Source: Paragordius varius (taxonomy: Eukaryota; Nematomorpha). From it: a DNA stretch of 64,000 bases. Numbering within the stretch: position 1 is the first letter of the stretch; each line of letters begins with the position of its first letter. The notes below the pieces were generated by a model. That model had not been told where the DNA came from. It ran no database searches and worked only from the letters and a program-made list of their open reading frames with translations. The stretch covers positions 13,020,001 to 13,084,000 of the forward strand of contig OZ176051.1 of NCBI GenBank assembly GCA_964247055.1, in the 5' to 3' direction. Made by a program: the position numbers and the translations under genes. Positions 12,116-25,975 of this stretch are shown one piece after another.

Positions 12116-14374
12116 AATTTTTAATTAAAAAATTATATGTTAAACCATTTGGTACAATAAATATTAAAAATAGCTTACTGTTAAAGTTAAATATAAAGTT
12201 TCATATTCATATCCATATAAAAAGAGGCTACTTCCGTTTAAATAACAAAAAAGGTTGAGATAATTTATATTATTTTGATTAACATTTAGATTCTAGTTAG
12301 GGCATCTAGTGGCCCCATACTATATTTAAAATGATTTTATTTAAAATTTACTGAAAGAGACAGTTTAATTTAAATAATAAATTCCACCCTATAAAAATTA
12401 TATCAAGAGGCTAAACCTAAATAAAATGTTTTTAAAAAACATTTTCATCAAACTACTTCGACGCAATTTTTATTTTACATTATTTTGTAATACATAGTAT
12501 ATATTTGATTTTAACGCTAGAATTAAACCTAATTTTTTTGAATCACATACTTTTATAAAACAGAAGTGGTTTATTTTGTATATTTTTTTTAATTACCAAA
12601 TGCACATGACATATTGATTAAATTTTTCCTTGAGGTATGTTTATAAAATAAATGTATCAGGTTTTTTTAGATAAATCTCTTATTATATTTCGGTGCCTCA
12701 ATGTTATACGAGTGAAAACTTATTCATTGTTTTCAGTTCCATATTTTTAAACGTTTGGGGCCCCAAAGACTCTACGGGAGGACAATGAATGTATTGATGA
12801 CAACCATATATCTTAGGGTTCATTTCTACCTTTTATTGAAACATGGACTTTTAGAAATTCCAAAATTAGTGTGTAAACGGAATTTATTACACCAAACAGC
12901 TAATTATGATTTTTTCTAGTTATAAAAAAATGTGGAAAATGCATAAATCATAAAATGTTTAATAAATTAATCATTCAAAAATTATAATCTTTGTTTCGCT
13001 TTTTAAAATTAAGAAAATTGAATACATTTATACATTTGAACTATTGAATGCCTAGTGTAGCTTTTAAAATAAAAACTAAAATTCGGACAAACCGTAAAAA
13101 TATAAAGACAAATATTATTTTTCTAGAAGACAACCATACTTTTTAAACCTTAATTTTTGCTGTTATAAATTATTTAATTACAATTGTAAAATATATAATT
13201 AATTATGTTACATACATATATATATATATATATATGTATGTAACATACTTTGCAATTTTTAACAATGGGTTGTTTATATATAAAAATAATTAAAAAGTAT
13301 AAAATTGGTCCTTAAACACCTTAAGCTGAGTTTAAAAATAAGTATTTTGCAATGACCATATATTCTTCCCATTTAAAATAAATTATATACGTTTTTAAAA
13401 TGTTAATATTGAGGTTATTTATAATTTTGTCAGATATGTTACATAGAAATAAAAATATGATAAATCCACAGGTGTTTTAGGCTCAAGTTATAAATAGTTG
13501 ATGACATTATTGAATTAATTTAAATTTTAGCCAATTATTTTTGCATTTTCAATAATTTATATGGCGTTTGACCATTAACATTTTTGGGATTTTTCTAACG
13601 ATTTGCGATCCATATAATTTATTCCTATAAAAATTAAAGACATGACCTTAACCCTTTGATATGTTTTTGATACTAATTTATCATATATTTCATCCATTGA
13701 AATTATAAAAATATAAATTTTACGAAAAATAAATTTATTATACCATGATTTATGAATTAATAAAAAAATTTTTTTGATCATTTTTATATATATATATATA
13801 TATATATAGTATATTGCCCAATATATCATAACAATAGTTTTCAAAAAATTTTTTTTGTCATATAATAATTTATTTTAATCCATATTTAAATTGATTTAAA
13901 ATTCTCATATTTTCATATTAATAATAATCAGTATAAATCGTAAAATTTTAAAACAGGGCAGGGCAGATATCACAAATGACATTTGTAAATATTAACATAA
14001 CCTTCCTTTCTTTTATCACTCTGTGATAAACGAAAGGTCCTTTAGTTATATACCATAGTTGTAACGAGGTTATATCCTATTTTTGACTGGATTTTTCCAT
14101 CTTGTTAGATAGATAGCTAGTTATATATATAAATATATATATTAACAATTCATCTGAAATAGCAAATATTGAAAAATTGGTGTATTTCATATATTATTTC
14201 TAATATAGGGGGGCCAAATTAACCTTGCGAGCTTAAACATTAAAAACAAAAATGGCTCATATAAGATACATACTATGATAGAAGGGGTAATAAAATAAAA
14301 TACGATAATTGACACAAATAATTGTTGATTGGTGTAAAGCGCTCACCTTCCCAACACTGAAGGACACTTAGGAC
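12116..14374. other. Intergenic DNA between the Penelope pair and the giant gene
   Basis: AT-rich DNA with TA microsatellites (13216-13235, 13786-13808). No coding frame is supported; the 89-codon minus frame near 13575-13844 is low complexity with an IYIYIY run made by the microsatellite. Confidence 0.45.
13204..13247. repeat. Perfect 44-bp palindrome around a TA run
   Basis: TATGTTACATACA followed by a TA run and then TGTATGTAACATA. The 44 bases are self-complementary with no loop, so the site could form a cruciform. It may be a small simple-repeat hairpin rather than a functional site. Confidence 0.8.
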
Positions 14375-14382
14375 TATATAAA
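14375..14382 (+). promoter_or_regulatory. Probable TATA box of the giant mucin-like gene
   Basis: TATATAAA lies about 237 bp upstream of the signal-peptide ATG, in a locally less AT-biased stretch (CTTCCCAACACTGAAGGACA just upstream). A start about 30 bp downstream would give a 5' leader of about 210 nt with no further intron needed. Inference from position and motif only. Confidence 0.45.
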
Positions 14383-14618
14383 CCAAATTTTAGCCTCCTA
14401 AAATCACTTATTTATTTTTTTTTCTTTTTCTTTTATTTAACCCATTCGCACCCACCCCATTCCTTATTTAAAATCAAAACTCAAAAAACACCAAAAGTTC
14501 TAAATTCAAAAAACAAATCTAACTGCAGTCCTACATTCCAATCAAACAAATATCAATCCACATAACTAAAAGAGTCAACTGAGCAAGGCTTAAGACATCA
14601 GCTAAAAATTTAATAAAG

Positions 14619-14691
14619 ATGTGGATGTGTGGAAAGCAGTTAAACACTTTTGTGTTTAGCATGCTAATGTTATTGTCTTTCCAGGCTTTAA
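14619..14691 (+). CDS. Exon 1 of giant gene: signal peptide
   Basis: The ATG at 14619 in the context AATAAAGATG opens MWMCGKQLNTFVFSMLMLLS then FQAL. This is a short basic start, a hydrophobic core of about 12 residues and a small-residue cleavage region. The exon ends at 14691 (phase 1) before GTAAGT, a strong donor. Its single base joins the AC that starts exon 2 to make Asn. Confidence 0.82.
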
Positions 14692-17600
14692 GTAAGTTGC
14701 TCCTTATAAAATTACCAACCATATATTTTTGAAACCAAATAATTTAAATTTAATATTTGTAAAAATCTTAAACATTGTTGATGGCCCAATTTTTATAATT
14801 TTATTTACCACCTTTTAGACATTAGCAGTGTTAATCATAAAATTTGCGATGTCGTAACCAAAGACGGTGATTACGATCTTAACGATATCGTGGATTCCTA
14901 TTCACCCCATTGCCAGTAATTTTTAATAATATTATTAATAAAAAAATTTTAAATAGAATTTGGGTATTTTTTGAATGTTTTTGTTAAAAAATAATTTTAA
15001 CTCATTTTTTGAAAAATTTAAGTGGTTGATAACCATCTGCAATAGAAGTTTCAATTATTTTATTTGTTGTTGTATAAATATTGTAGCCGTCGGCCTCTTT
15101 CTAAGAAATTAATTAAAATGAATTAATACTAAATTCTTATTAAGTTTTCTAAACCTCTAGTTAACATAATTAGATTTTTTATATTATTAATTCAAATGTA
15201 TATTTAGATTTTGTGTAAGTGAAAAGCAAATCTTTCTTTTCTCTTTTATCCATAAAATTTAGATAATATATTGGGATATGATAATCAAGAATGAATAATA
15301 TATAAATATATTGTTTGTATAATTAGGGGTAAATTACCATTGGAGAGACGAAATAGCACAATCATATGGCGCATTCCAAGGGAGGACATCTTTGATCAGA
15401 AGTTCGCCTACAGCGTCATGACGACAATCTATTTCCTTCGGACCGAATTTAACATCAGTGTTTATGCTGATGCTAACGTAATTTATACATATCTAACTAA
15501 CTAATTACCTAAGTTTTTTTAATTTTAAAAATACTACCTCTAAAAAATATATCATTTTTCCACAATTTTAAATTGTAAGGGGCCTGAGAATAATTAGTAT
15601 ATATAGACATTGGAAATTTTCAACATTTCATCGCTTTACTGCTTCGCGGAAACTTCCGATTTACCAATTATAAAATTATTATGGGTTTTTTTACAAATGA
15701 ATAAAAAATCTATATAGAATTAAAATTAAAATAATGCAATTTGTTACATAACGCTTAAACAAAAGGTGTGATGTTTTATGAACATAATCTTTAAAAAACA
15801 TTATAGAACGCAGCCATATTAAAATTATGGGAACTAACCTTAAACTTAATATTATCTGTATTTTCATAAAACAGTAAAGAATATATTATAAATTGGTAAA
15901 TCGAAAAAAATAACTGTTTAAATCAGATTTTTCTCCCTTTCTTTATACGCTAAAAATTTCCTGTACGACTACTTTCTTATATTCTTTTACACATTTTACT
16001 TTATTTGCCAATTCAAGCACAATTAGACATTAGAAGTTATTCATTAATTTTTGCCAGATAGATTATATAACAAAGAACAAAAATAAGAAGTTTTTTCACT
16101 TTACAATTATTAGCCAATAATAATAATTTCTTAGTAGAATATGCGATCCGGCAATAATTAATAAAGAAATTAGCCATTTATTCTTACACGTAGTATACAT
16201 CATAAAAAATATGTATTATAATTTTGTTTGAAAAATTGGATTAAACAGCTCACAATGAACCTTGACCTGTTTTGTGTATTAACGAAAATCGTAGGGTAAT
16301 TGCCCAAAATAAAAATTGGATAAAATTACTAGGTTTATTTGTATATCTATTTCTGACCTTGATCTCTTTTATTTGCAATACCCCTCCCCCCCCTTTCTAT
16401 AAACTATGAATTGACTAAAGGGTAATTTAAATTGTAAGGTCGCGTTTGCTTGGTACCCTCTTTATAATATTGTTTATTTAATAGTTCAATGGTATGTACC
16501 TGCAAAGAAAGAGGGCTATAATAGAATCAAATATAATTATATAAGTTATTTGATTAATATATATATAAATAGATTTTTCGCAGAGAATGGTTCACTAAAA
16601 ATTATATTTAAGGCAAATATTGATTATTATTCAAACCATTGTCCATTTGATAGTGAAATCATTAATAATTAAATGCAAAATTAATTTTAAAAAGTATAAA
16701 AGTTATATAATCAAAGAATATACTTACACAGGATCTATTTATTTTAGGATGATAAAATGGCTTTTAATATTAATAAAACGCATAGTATCATAAGGAAAGT
16801 ATTTACAAATTCTCATAAATGTTAGCAGTTTTTTAATCGCATATAAAAGTTTCATTTTCAAAACTTAACTTCAAATTATTACTCTATTATATTTCAATTT
16901 CTGTGTATGAAGTGGCAAATCCAATAATATGCAAAACGGTTTTAAAAATAAATAGGAAATCTGATTGAGTAACTAACATAATAGATATATCAATAAAAAT
17001 TTTATCAGTTATATATGGATATGATCTACACAGTATTAATGTAATTAGGATTAATTCTATACATACCATGAATTAAAAATTAACCTTAATTTTTTAAAAG
17101 TTGATATTTAATTTGGTTTAAAAGCAAAGGTGAAATTTTTTTGGAAATATGTTTCAATAAAAAATATATAAAAAATAGGTTGGTGGGTATCTTGCATAGT
17201 CTTAAAATATATCATGAAATTTGTCATATGATCTAAAAAAATTTTACCAGTTTAATTAGATAATTCAAAAACAATTAATGATGCTAATAATTTAAACTAA
17301 AAACTTGCTATAATTTAATTTAGACTAAATTAATTAAATGTAATTAACTATCTATTCTAGCATATAATAAATTTTTAATAATTATTTGGCTAAATATTTT
17401 TTTAAACATTTTTGAAGTTTATAGTCTGCATAAATAAATTTTCGAAATTTAAATGTTAACATTATTTAGCACACTCGGATAAATTTTTATAAAGCCCTAA
17501 GCCATTTTCAATTATTTGAAATTATCAATCATTAAAAATAAATACCGTTTGAATTGCGAAAAAACGCCTTACACTTACCCTAAAATTATCTTTAATATTG

Positions 17601-20600
17601 AAATTAAATTCATAATCACTTGTAATTGGTATCATTAATGTTATAGTTTAAATTTAAAGTAAATCTCCAATTGACTGAATATTAAACCAAAAATAAATGC
17701 CAAAATGATCTTAAATTCATATTATATAATATTTTTGTACTATGAAAAACATGTTGTTGAGTAAATGTGCATGGCTAGTTTTTTAATAAATTTAGCCAGA
17801 TAGCATACGCAGCAGAGAGCATTTTAATTAGCTAATGCCCACTAAAAAGCGAAAAAATAACTATAGCCCAATTATATTGGTGTTTCCTTTCGTACGTTAT
17901 CCTAAACAACTAGCACTGTATATTTACTACTGTATTTTAAACGATTATTTTACTTTTTGTTCTTTTGGTCCCAATTCATAGCAACCGTTTACCACTTGTA
18001 TGTAGCTTTAAATTATAAATAGTTGTAAAACCATGTATAAATTTAAGATTTAAAAAGTAATTATAATTTATAATGTGCTTGCATTCATAGTATTTAGCTG
18101 TTTATATTTAAAAATAATATAAATGAGTTCAGGGGCGCCTAACAAAACCTTTATTTATTATAACATAAATACACTTTATATTATTTTATATTTATATAGT
18201 TCGCTCTTGAGGCCTTGCCTAACCCTCCGCAAATCAGGAAGGTGGCATTTTGTCGTCTCGTTGTGGACGATGATGTGTTCCAAGATTGTTTCTACCCTAG
18301 CCAAGTTCGAGATATCGTAAGCCAATTTTTTGATATATCTCTTAACAATTTCTAAAAATTAAATATAGATGCTTAATTCCTGACAAACCCCTTTTTTGTG
18401 ATGAACTTTAAACTCTAAATTACTCTTGATAACTGTCTTTCAATAGGTTTGAAAATCATTTGCAAGGGGTAATATAAATAAAATTCGCTGGAACCGACTA
18501 ATATACCTAAAAAATGTACGCTATATATATATGCATGCAATATATGACACTCTAAAATGAAATAAAATTCATTAGAAAACGCTCCGTCAATTGAATACCT
18601 CGATCGAAGCCACGCCCGCTGATGCTATATCAACTCCCCTGGACAACAGCTATATAATTCGTGCAAACAAAGAAGTGTATAACTTGATTGGTGGTCAATA
18701 TCAAATCAATGTTATAATTGCCGAATGTGATGGTAAAATTTATATATTGATTGCTTTTTCCTGTTAGAAACTGTATTAATAGTACCATCTAAATTAATTT
18801 TATATTATTTTATATGTCTAGCTGCACCAACAATCGGTAGTATTTTAATTAAAAATGACAAATATTGAATTGGTCAACTTTTGTCCAAATCTTAAGACGA
18901 AAAAATTCAATTATTTTATTGAAACAAATTATGTTAATATTTGTTATGTTATCAAATTGCATCACTAAAAAACAATACCCATATTAAAATATTTTTCAAC
19001 GAGAATGGTATAAATAGAAAATAATTGGCTAGTAAATATGGACAAAATATTTTAGATTAAACATTTAATATGGAAATAAATAAATATAAATTTTTTTAGA
19101 AACAACAACAGAACCAACACCAACCCCCATTATTACCACTGAAAGACCAATAGGTAATTGATAATAAAATTTTTTGAAATAATTTGATGCCAAAATGTGA
19201 TTTTTTTCTAATATACCCATTTAACTGATTTTCATATTTTACTGTACCGAGCATATCGAGCATTATAATAGGCCACATCTCTATATTAAATCCCTAAGGG
19301 TATTTACATGTCAGCCGCAGTATATGAGATTTTTGTTTTAATTAATTACTTATAAATTAAACACTATTTTTTCTCCTGAACACAATAAGTAACTCCTAAA
19401 AATGAAAAATCTCATATATGGCTACTGAAATTAGTTAGCTTTTTAACCATTTAAAAGACAAAAATAGCCTTTTTACTGCAATCAAATATAGGCTAATATG
19501 TAGTTAAATATGAAAATTGTTTTTACATCAAGATGATAAGTTTAATCTAAAATCAAAGATAAAAATATCTCAATTTAATATTTTAGAAACAACAACAGAA
19601 CCAACACCAACCCCCATTATTACCACTGAAAGACCAATAGGTATTTGATAATAAAAATTTTTGAAATAATTTGATGCCAAAATGCGATTTTTATAATATA
19701 ACCATTACTAGTGTAACTGATTGTTTTATATTTTACAGTAACGAGCACTATTATAGGCAACATCTCTATATTAAATGGAGGGCATTTAAAGTGGCCATAT
19801 ATAACTTCTGTTTTTATTTGTAACTTTTATATTATTCACTGTATTTTTTCTCCTCAATCACAATAAGCTACTAAAAATCTCATACATGGCTACTGAAATT
19901 AATTACCATTTTAGCCATTTAAAATACAAACATAGCCTTTAATTTACTAAAAATATAGGCTATTATGTAGTTAAATATAAAAATTGTTTTTACAGATGAT
20001 AAGTTTAATCTAAAATAATCAAATATAACAATATTTTAACTTGATATTTTAGAAACAACAACAGAACCTACTCCAACCCCCATTATTACTACCGAAAGAC
20101 CAATAGGTATTTGATAATAAAAAATTTTAAAATGATGCCAAAATGCAATTTTTTCTAATATAACCATTAATTTAACAGTCTAACTGATTTTTTATTTTTG
20201 GTTATAAGAAAAATATTATATAAGGATTCTAATGATGCGTTTTTTGGGGCCGACAGTTTATCAAAGTTAAATCCACTTGTGTATTTGTCAACCAAATAGA
20301 ATGATTTAAAGCATTTTGAAAATTAGATGCCGAGATTGTGGAAACTTTACACATGCTATTTTATTAAATATTTGTATTAAACAAATAATTTTTGATTTCA
20401 TTAAATTTACGGGTACTTTCCTACCCAATAATATATTTTAATATAAACTACAAATACCGATACGATTGGATTAAATTGAAACACATGCATTGATGTTGAT
20501 AAAATAATTTATCGATGAAATAATATTTTAAAAATGTAAAATTACTAATTAACTGACAAATTTAAATAAATTAATTGTAAAAAAAATTATTATCAGTTTA

Positions 20601-23600
20601 TTATTCAGTTTAATAGCACAGGGCAATTAAAAAAATCGCTTTTATATAGTACTTATGATATTGGATCTTTATGGTTAAAAAATAAAATTAAAAAAATCTT
20701 GATCTCAATGAGTCGTTTTTTAATATTTTTAACCAACTTAAGAACTGAGCAAAGAAAAATATATTATGGTAAAAATAAAATTTAATTCATCTGTCAAGTG
20801 CTGTAAATTTCTTTAGAATTTAACTGTTTTTCTAAAATATAATTATAATTTCTATAATAATGAGGTTGTGAGATATAATTTATCATGTTTACATAAAATC
20901 TTTAAAGGTAATTGTTACCGAGGACTTCTTTAATTTCCACTTTAAAACCCAACTGTCTCCCTAACATGAGACAAATTAAATATCTTAAACATAATTTTTT
21001 TCAAAAGTCAGTTAGATAGATGGTTCAGACTTCGCTTGCTGAAAAATAGTGGCTTACGGGCTAACTTTTAATCGTGATTATGCATTATATAGATAATTAT
21101 ATCTTAGATATTATATAAAAATAGCATCATTAGTACCCTGACTTTTATATCATATGATGAGATAATATAAAAACGAACTTGATTAACTCAGCCTTACGAC
21201 AGAATAATGTAAAGATCGTAAGTTATGACGGGAATTAATTCATGGTTATAAAACTCCGAATCTGGAGTCCTGACATTTTCCATCCATTTACTTTCTAAAG
21301 ATATTTAATAATTTCTAATTTTAATAATTTTTATAATTCATAGAAACAACAACAGAACCAACGCCAACACCCATAATTACTACTGAACGACCAATCGGTA
21401 TATTTAATTCTTAATATATTTATAACATATATAATTAAGAATCAATTTTAAAATAATTATTTGGTTATATAAATTTTACACATAGAAACAACAACAGAAC
21501 CAACACCCACACCTGTACTTACCACAGAATGGACCCTAGGTTATAAATTTAAAGCATTATTTAAAACAATGATTTAATAAAATTAACACTTGTGGGATAT
21601 AAAATATATTCTAGTGTAATGAATAAAAATATTTTAAAAGTACAAATGATATCATCACATAACTTGAATGTAAATCATAGCGACACACAATTCTCTAAAA
21701 TTTAAATTATATATGGGCATGTGCTCGATTTTTGATAGATTGATAATAAAATTTTGTTATTTTAAAATTGATATTATTAATTCATATTTCTGAAGTGATA
21801 TAATCATGAGAAAATTTTTTATAAAGATGGTTTCCAGGATGCTCCAAAAATACAATAAAATACGTTTTAATCTAAAATTTAAAAGTATATTATGCATCTT
21901 TTGATAATGTTTTTATTGATATATTAATATGCATATGGCTCTCGCACTTTGATATATCGTTTATTCTGAAAATTTTCTATATCCATTTCGGCGCCTAATG
22001 TATAATTGAAAAATTTAATACATTATCAGGACTGATGTATTTTAAAAATAAATATATATCTAAATTTTGTGGACATTGTGTAACATACATTTTTGTTTGT
22101 TCCTCATTATATGAAAACTTTTTTTTCAATAAAATATTAAATTTTCCCTACTAACTAAAACTATTTGAACTTTAAATAGCTAAGAAAAACATAAAAATGT
22201 ATTATAATATAATGAATTATAGTTTAATTATTTATGTTGATTTATGATAAAATCCAATATAAGTTAGCCTTTGTTTTTAAATACTGTCAAGATAGAACTT
22301 TGTAAAATTAAAAAAATATTATAAATATATAATATCAATTGTAATATTTTAGATAATTCCTTATTAAATTTTTGCGTTACCCCAAATTAAATTTAATTTA
22401 CCTATATTATTTATTTACATTTTATATAATTTGTATAAATGTATAGAATCACCATCTGGAAATGAAACTACTCCATGTAAGGACTTTTAAATTTAAATAT
22501 TTATTTAAAATATTTATGATATGAATTATATTTTTTTAAATTTTTTTATTTAAGTACCCTCTACAACATGGCCAAGTAATTTATCCAAAACTTAAATATA
22601 TTAATATTTTTATATGTTAATAATTAATATATATTTTAACTTTTATCTTATAGCATTACCTACGCTGCCAACAGGTTTGAATGCATTATAGTTTTTTATT
22701 AAATTAACACTTGAATACAACACATTCATTTCAATCCTTCGATTTAATTTGGGGTCGTTGGATACCCCAAGCTTGTTTATTATTAATATACCATTTACAG
22801 TTCAAGTTCACCCTTAAACAATTCAAATTCACCCTTGAACAATTCAAAATCACCCTCGAACAATTCAAATTCACCTTCAAATAAATAACATATTTTTTAA
22901 GCTTAAAAATTACCTATATTTTAATATATTTTTAAAAAATAAATTTTGTTTTAAATTAAAATAATACTGAAAATAATAATTAATTATACCATAAAGATAT
23001 ATTTTATATTAATAATGAGTTATATTAGTTCGAAAACACATAATTTATTTTTAGGGTGAATTTGAATTGTTCGAGGGTGAATTTGAACTGTAAATGGTAT
23101 ATTTTAAAAAATAAGTATGTTTTTTAATGATTTGCATATATGACATTAAAGTAGGATTCACAAAAGTGTATGGAAAAAAGAAAGGAAAAAATTGCTTATT
23201 CAACACATTGTTGTTTTTTCCATACACTATTGTGTTGCCAATTTCCCAACTCTAGTGTGAAATAAGCAATAGAATGCATATTGTATTGTTATATGTAATT
23301 TTAATAAAAAACTAAACTTAATTTTAGCCTTAAAATTAAACAAAGATATATAGCAAAAATATAATGAAGCCTCGAAGTAATTTGATACGGAACTTTTTCA
23401 AAATTTAATTTTATTAATTTTTTTACATTGTTTTTATTTGGATAGTAGCAAAAATTTAAATTATACCGTTTCTTTCAATAATTTTAAATATCAACTTAAA
23501 TATTGCCTGGGGTATTTAACCCCAATTTGGATGGAAGTGTTAATATTTCAAATATAAACATTAACTTTTTTGTTAAAATTTTAGGCAATACAGATCAAAC

Positions 23601-25920
23601 AACAAGTCCTGGACGTAATAATTATTATTTTATTGGCATTTCTCTTTATTTTTTAGATTATATTCAATGCATATTTTAACTTATTCTCATATTTAGCTGG
23701 TGTGTGTGATTTAGTTACAAAAAATGGAATATACAATCTTAAGGACTTGGTTAGTTCGCCTTCATTGAACAGCAAGTAATAACCTTATATTTTTCAAATA
23801 TATATTCAATAAATAATTTTTGTTTTCTTGAATAATTTACGGTAAACTCATTTTATTCCATATATATATATATATATTGCCCACGCATAATATTAGTATT
23901 GAAGTCAGCGTAGAACGAAACAATATGCAGCAGTTAATTGCTGTCCTACCCAACAATGATGTCTTTAACATTTATGATGGCAATAATGACACCGATTCTG
24001 AAACTCATCTCCGGGCTTACAATTTCCTGACCACGATCCTTTTTATGCGCTCCAAATTTTACGTTGAACTTATGGCCGACAGTGATGTAAAACATTTTTA
24101 TAATAAACTAAAGAAAATTAGTATTTGCTATAGGGTTTGTTGGCAGCTAGTATTGCATACTATTAATATTTTAAGTTAATAATAATACTATGTACAGTAA
24201 ATTAATTTAGTTGAAAGCGTCTCGATATACTTCCCAAACTTCTAGGATTTTAAGTTAAGATTAAACTACAGGTCTTCAAAATCTGAATTATGATGAGAAA
24301 TTGTAAATCTTTTAAAAGATTTGGTTGGTGATAAGGTACATCATATTTACATCTTCAGAGTAAAGCTAATAAATATTAAGCTAACACAACCCCCTAAAAT
24401 AACTGTCTCAGAAAAAAGAGAGTAGAGATAATAACGAAAATCCTAGAAGGTTGGGAAGTATATCTACTTGAGACACTTTCAACCCTTTTCAAGGATAGTA
24501 ATTCACAATTCAAATTCACCCTTAAACAATTCAAACCACCCTTGAACGATTCAAACTCTCCCATAAACAATTCAAATTCACCCTAAAACAAAACATTTGT
24601 TTTTTTAAGATTAAAAATTATCTATATTTTTTACAATTTAATTTTTAGAAAGTTTGTTTAAAAATTAAAATTATCCTAAAAAATTAAAAAAACCAAGCTT
24701 ATATCATTTAATAATGAGTTGTATTAGCCCGAAAGTTAATTTTTTTAGGGTGATTTTTCAGATATACTTATTATATTATACTGTTTTATCTGCTTTTAAA
24801 ATTTTATGCGTATTTTTTGCATTCTCTAGTTGGAATTAATTAGAAAGGAAACGAGCGATCAAACTTCAATAGCTTTATGCTGGATTGTGTACGATTCTAA
24901 CCCTACCCTCAGATCTGAATGCCTATATCCACAAGAATTATATCAAATTGTAATTATTATTAAGACTTTTAAAATTTTATTTATTTTTGTTTTTATTGCC
25001 CGAATGTTAAATGTAAATAATAACATTTATAATAAGCGGATAAACACGTTTTCATTCTTTTCTTCATGATCGTGTTTTTTTGTTTTATATTTGAATTCTC
25101 GCATTTGAGTGCTAACAAGCATTAAAATAATCTCTGAAAAAAAAAAGATTATTTTAATTTATTTTTGCATTACAAAATTAATATAATAATGTAATACGGA
25201 ATTTTCAATTATATCTGACAATTTACATAATTTTTTGCCTTTTGATTGTAGATAAGTGTAAAACAATACCCCACCCATGTTGAAATAAAGAAACAAAAAA
25301 CGAATGGTATCGTTACTGAACGCGTTGAAAACGTTTTCATTATGAGAGTTAACATGAAATTTTTCAATGTTAAAGGCCATTCACATGAGCTAAGATTGAA
25401 GTTTATTGATTGTTCCGGTAAGTTTTTGGAATGTAATTAAAATCATTTTTTTTAAGGATAATATTTTAGTATGGGACAATTTTTTTTGATTATTATAAAA
25501 TCTAAACTCCTAATTTATGTATATATATATTAGTTTTCACAACAACGACCCAGGAAATCGGTACATATTTCGTATAGTTTATTTTTTATAAACATATTCA
25601 ATCACATTAATATTTTAATTTTTATATATTATCTGTGTCAAATAATATGTTATAGTTTACACTTCAACTTTGGAATCAACTGTTTCAGATGTAACAATAA
25701 CAGTACCAAGCGGTATAATTTTATTTTTATAAATATATACTATGTAATAATTTTGTAAAAATTTGATATAGTTTAGTATATTTAGCCACTATAATTTCTT
25801 TTTTAAAAAATAAATTCGTTTTTTCTTGAAATTTTATTTTGAATCTCCTATAATTGATTGATTGAGAGAAATGATTTTCTACATTTTGCGGGTGAAAAAT
25901 AGAAGTTTTGGCAAAGTTTT

Positions 25921-25975
<55 letters not shown>

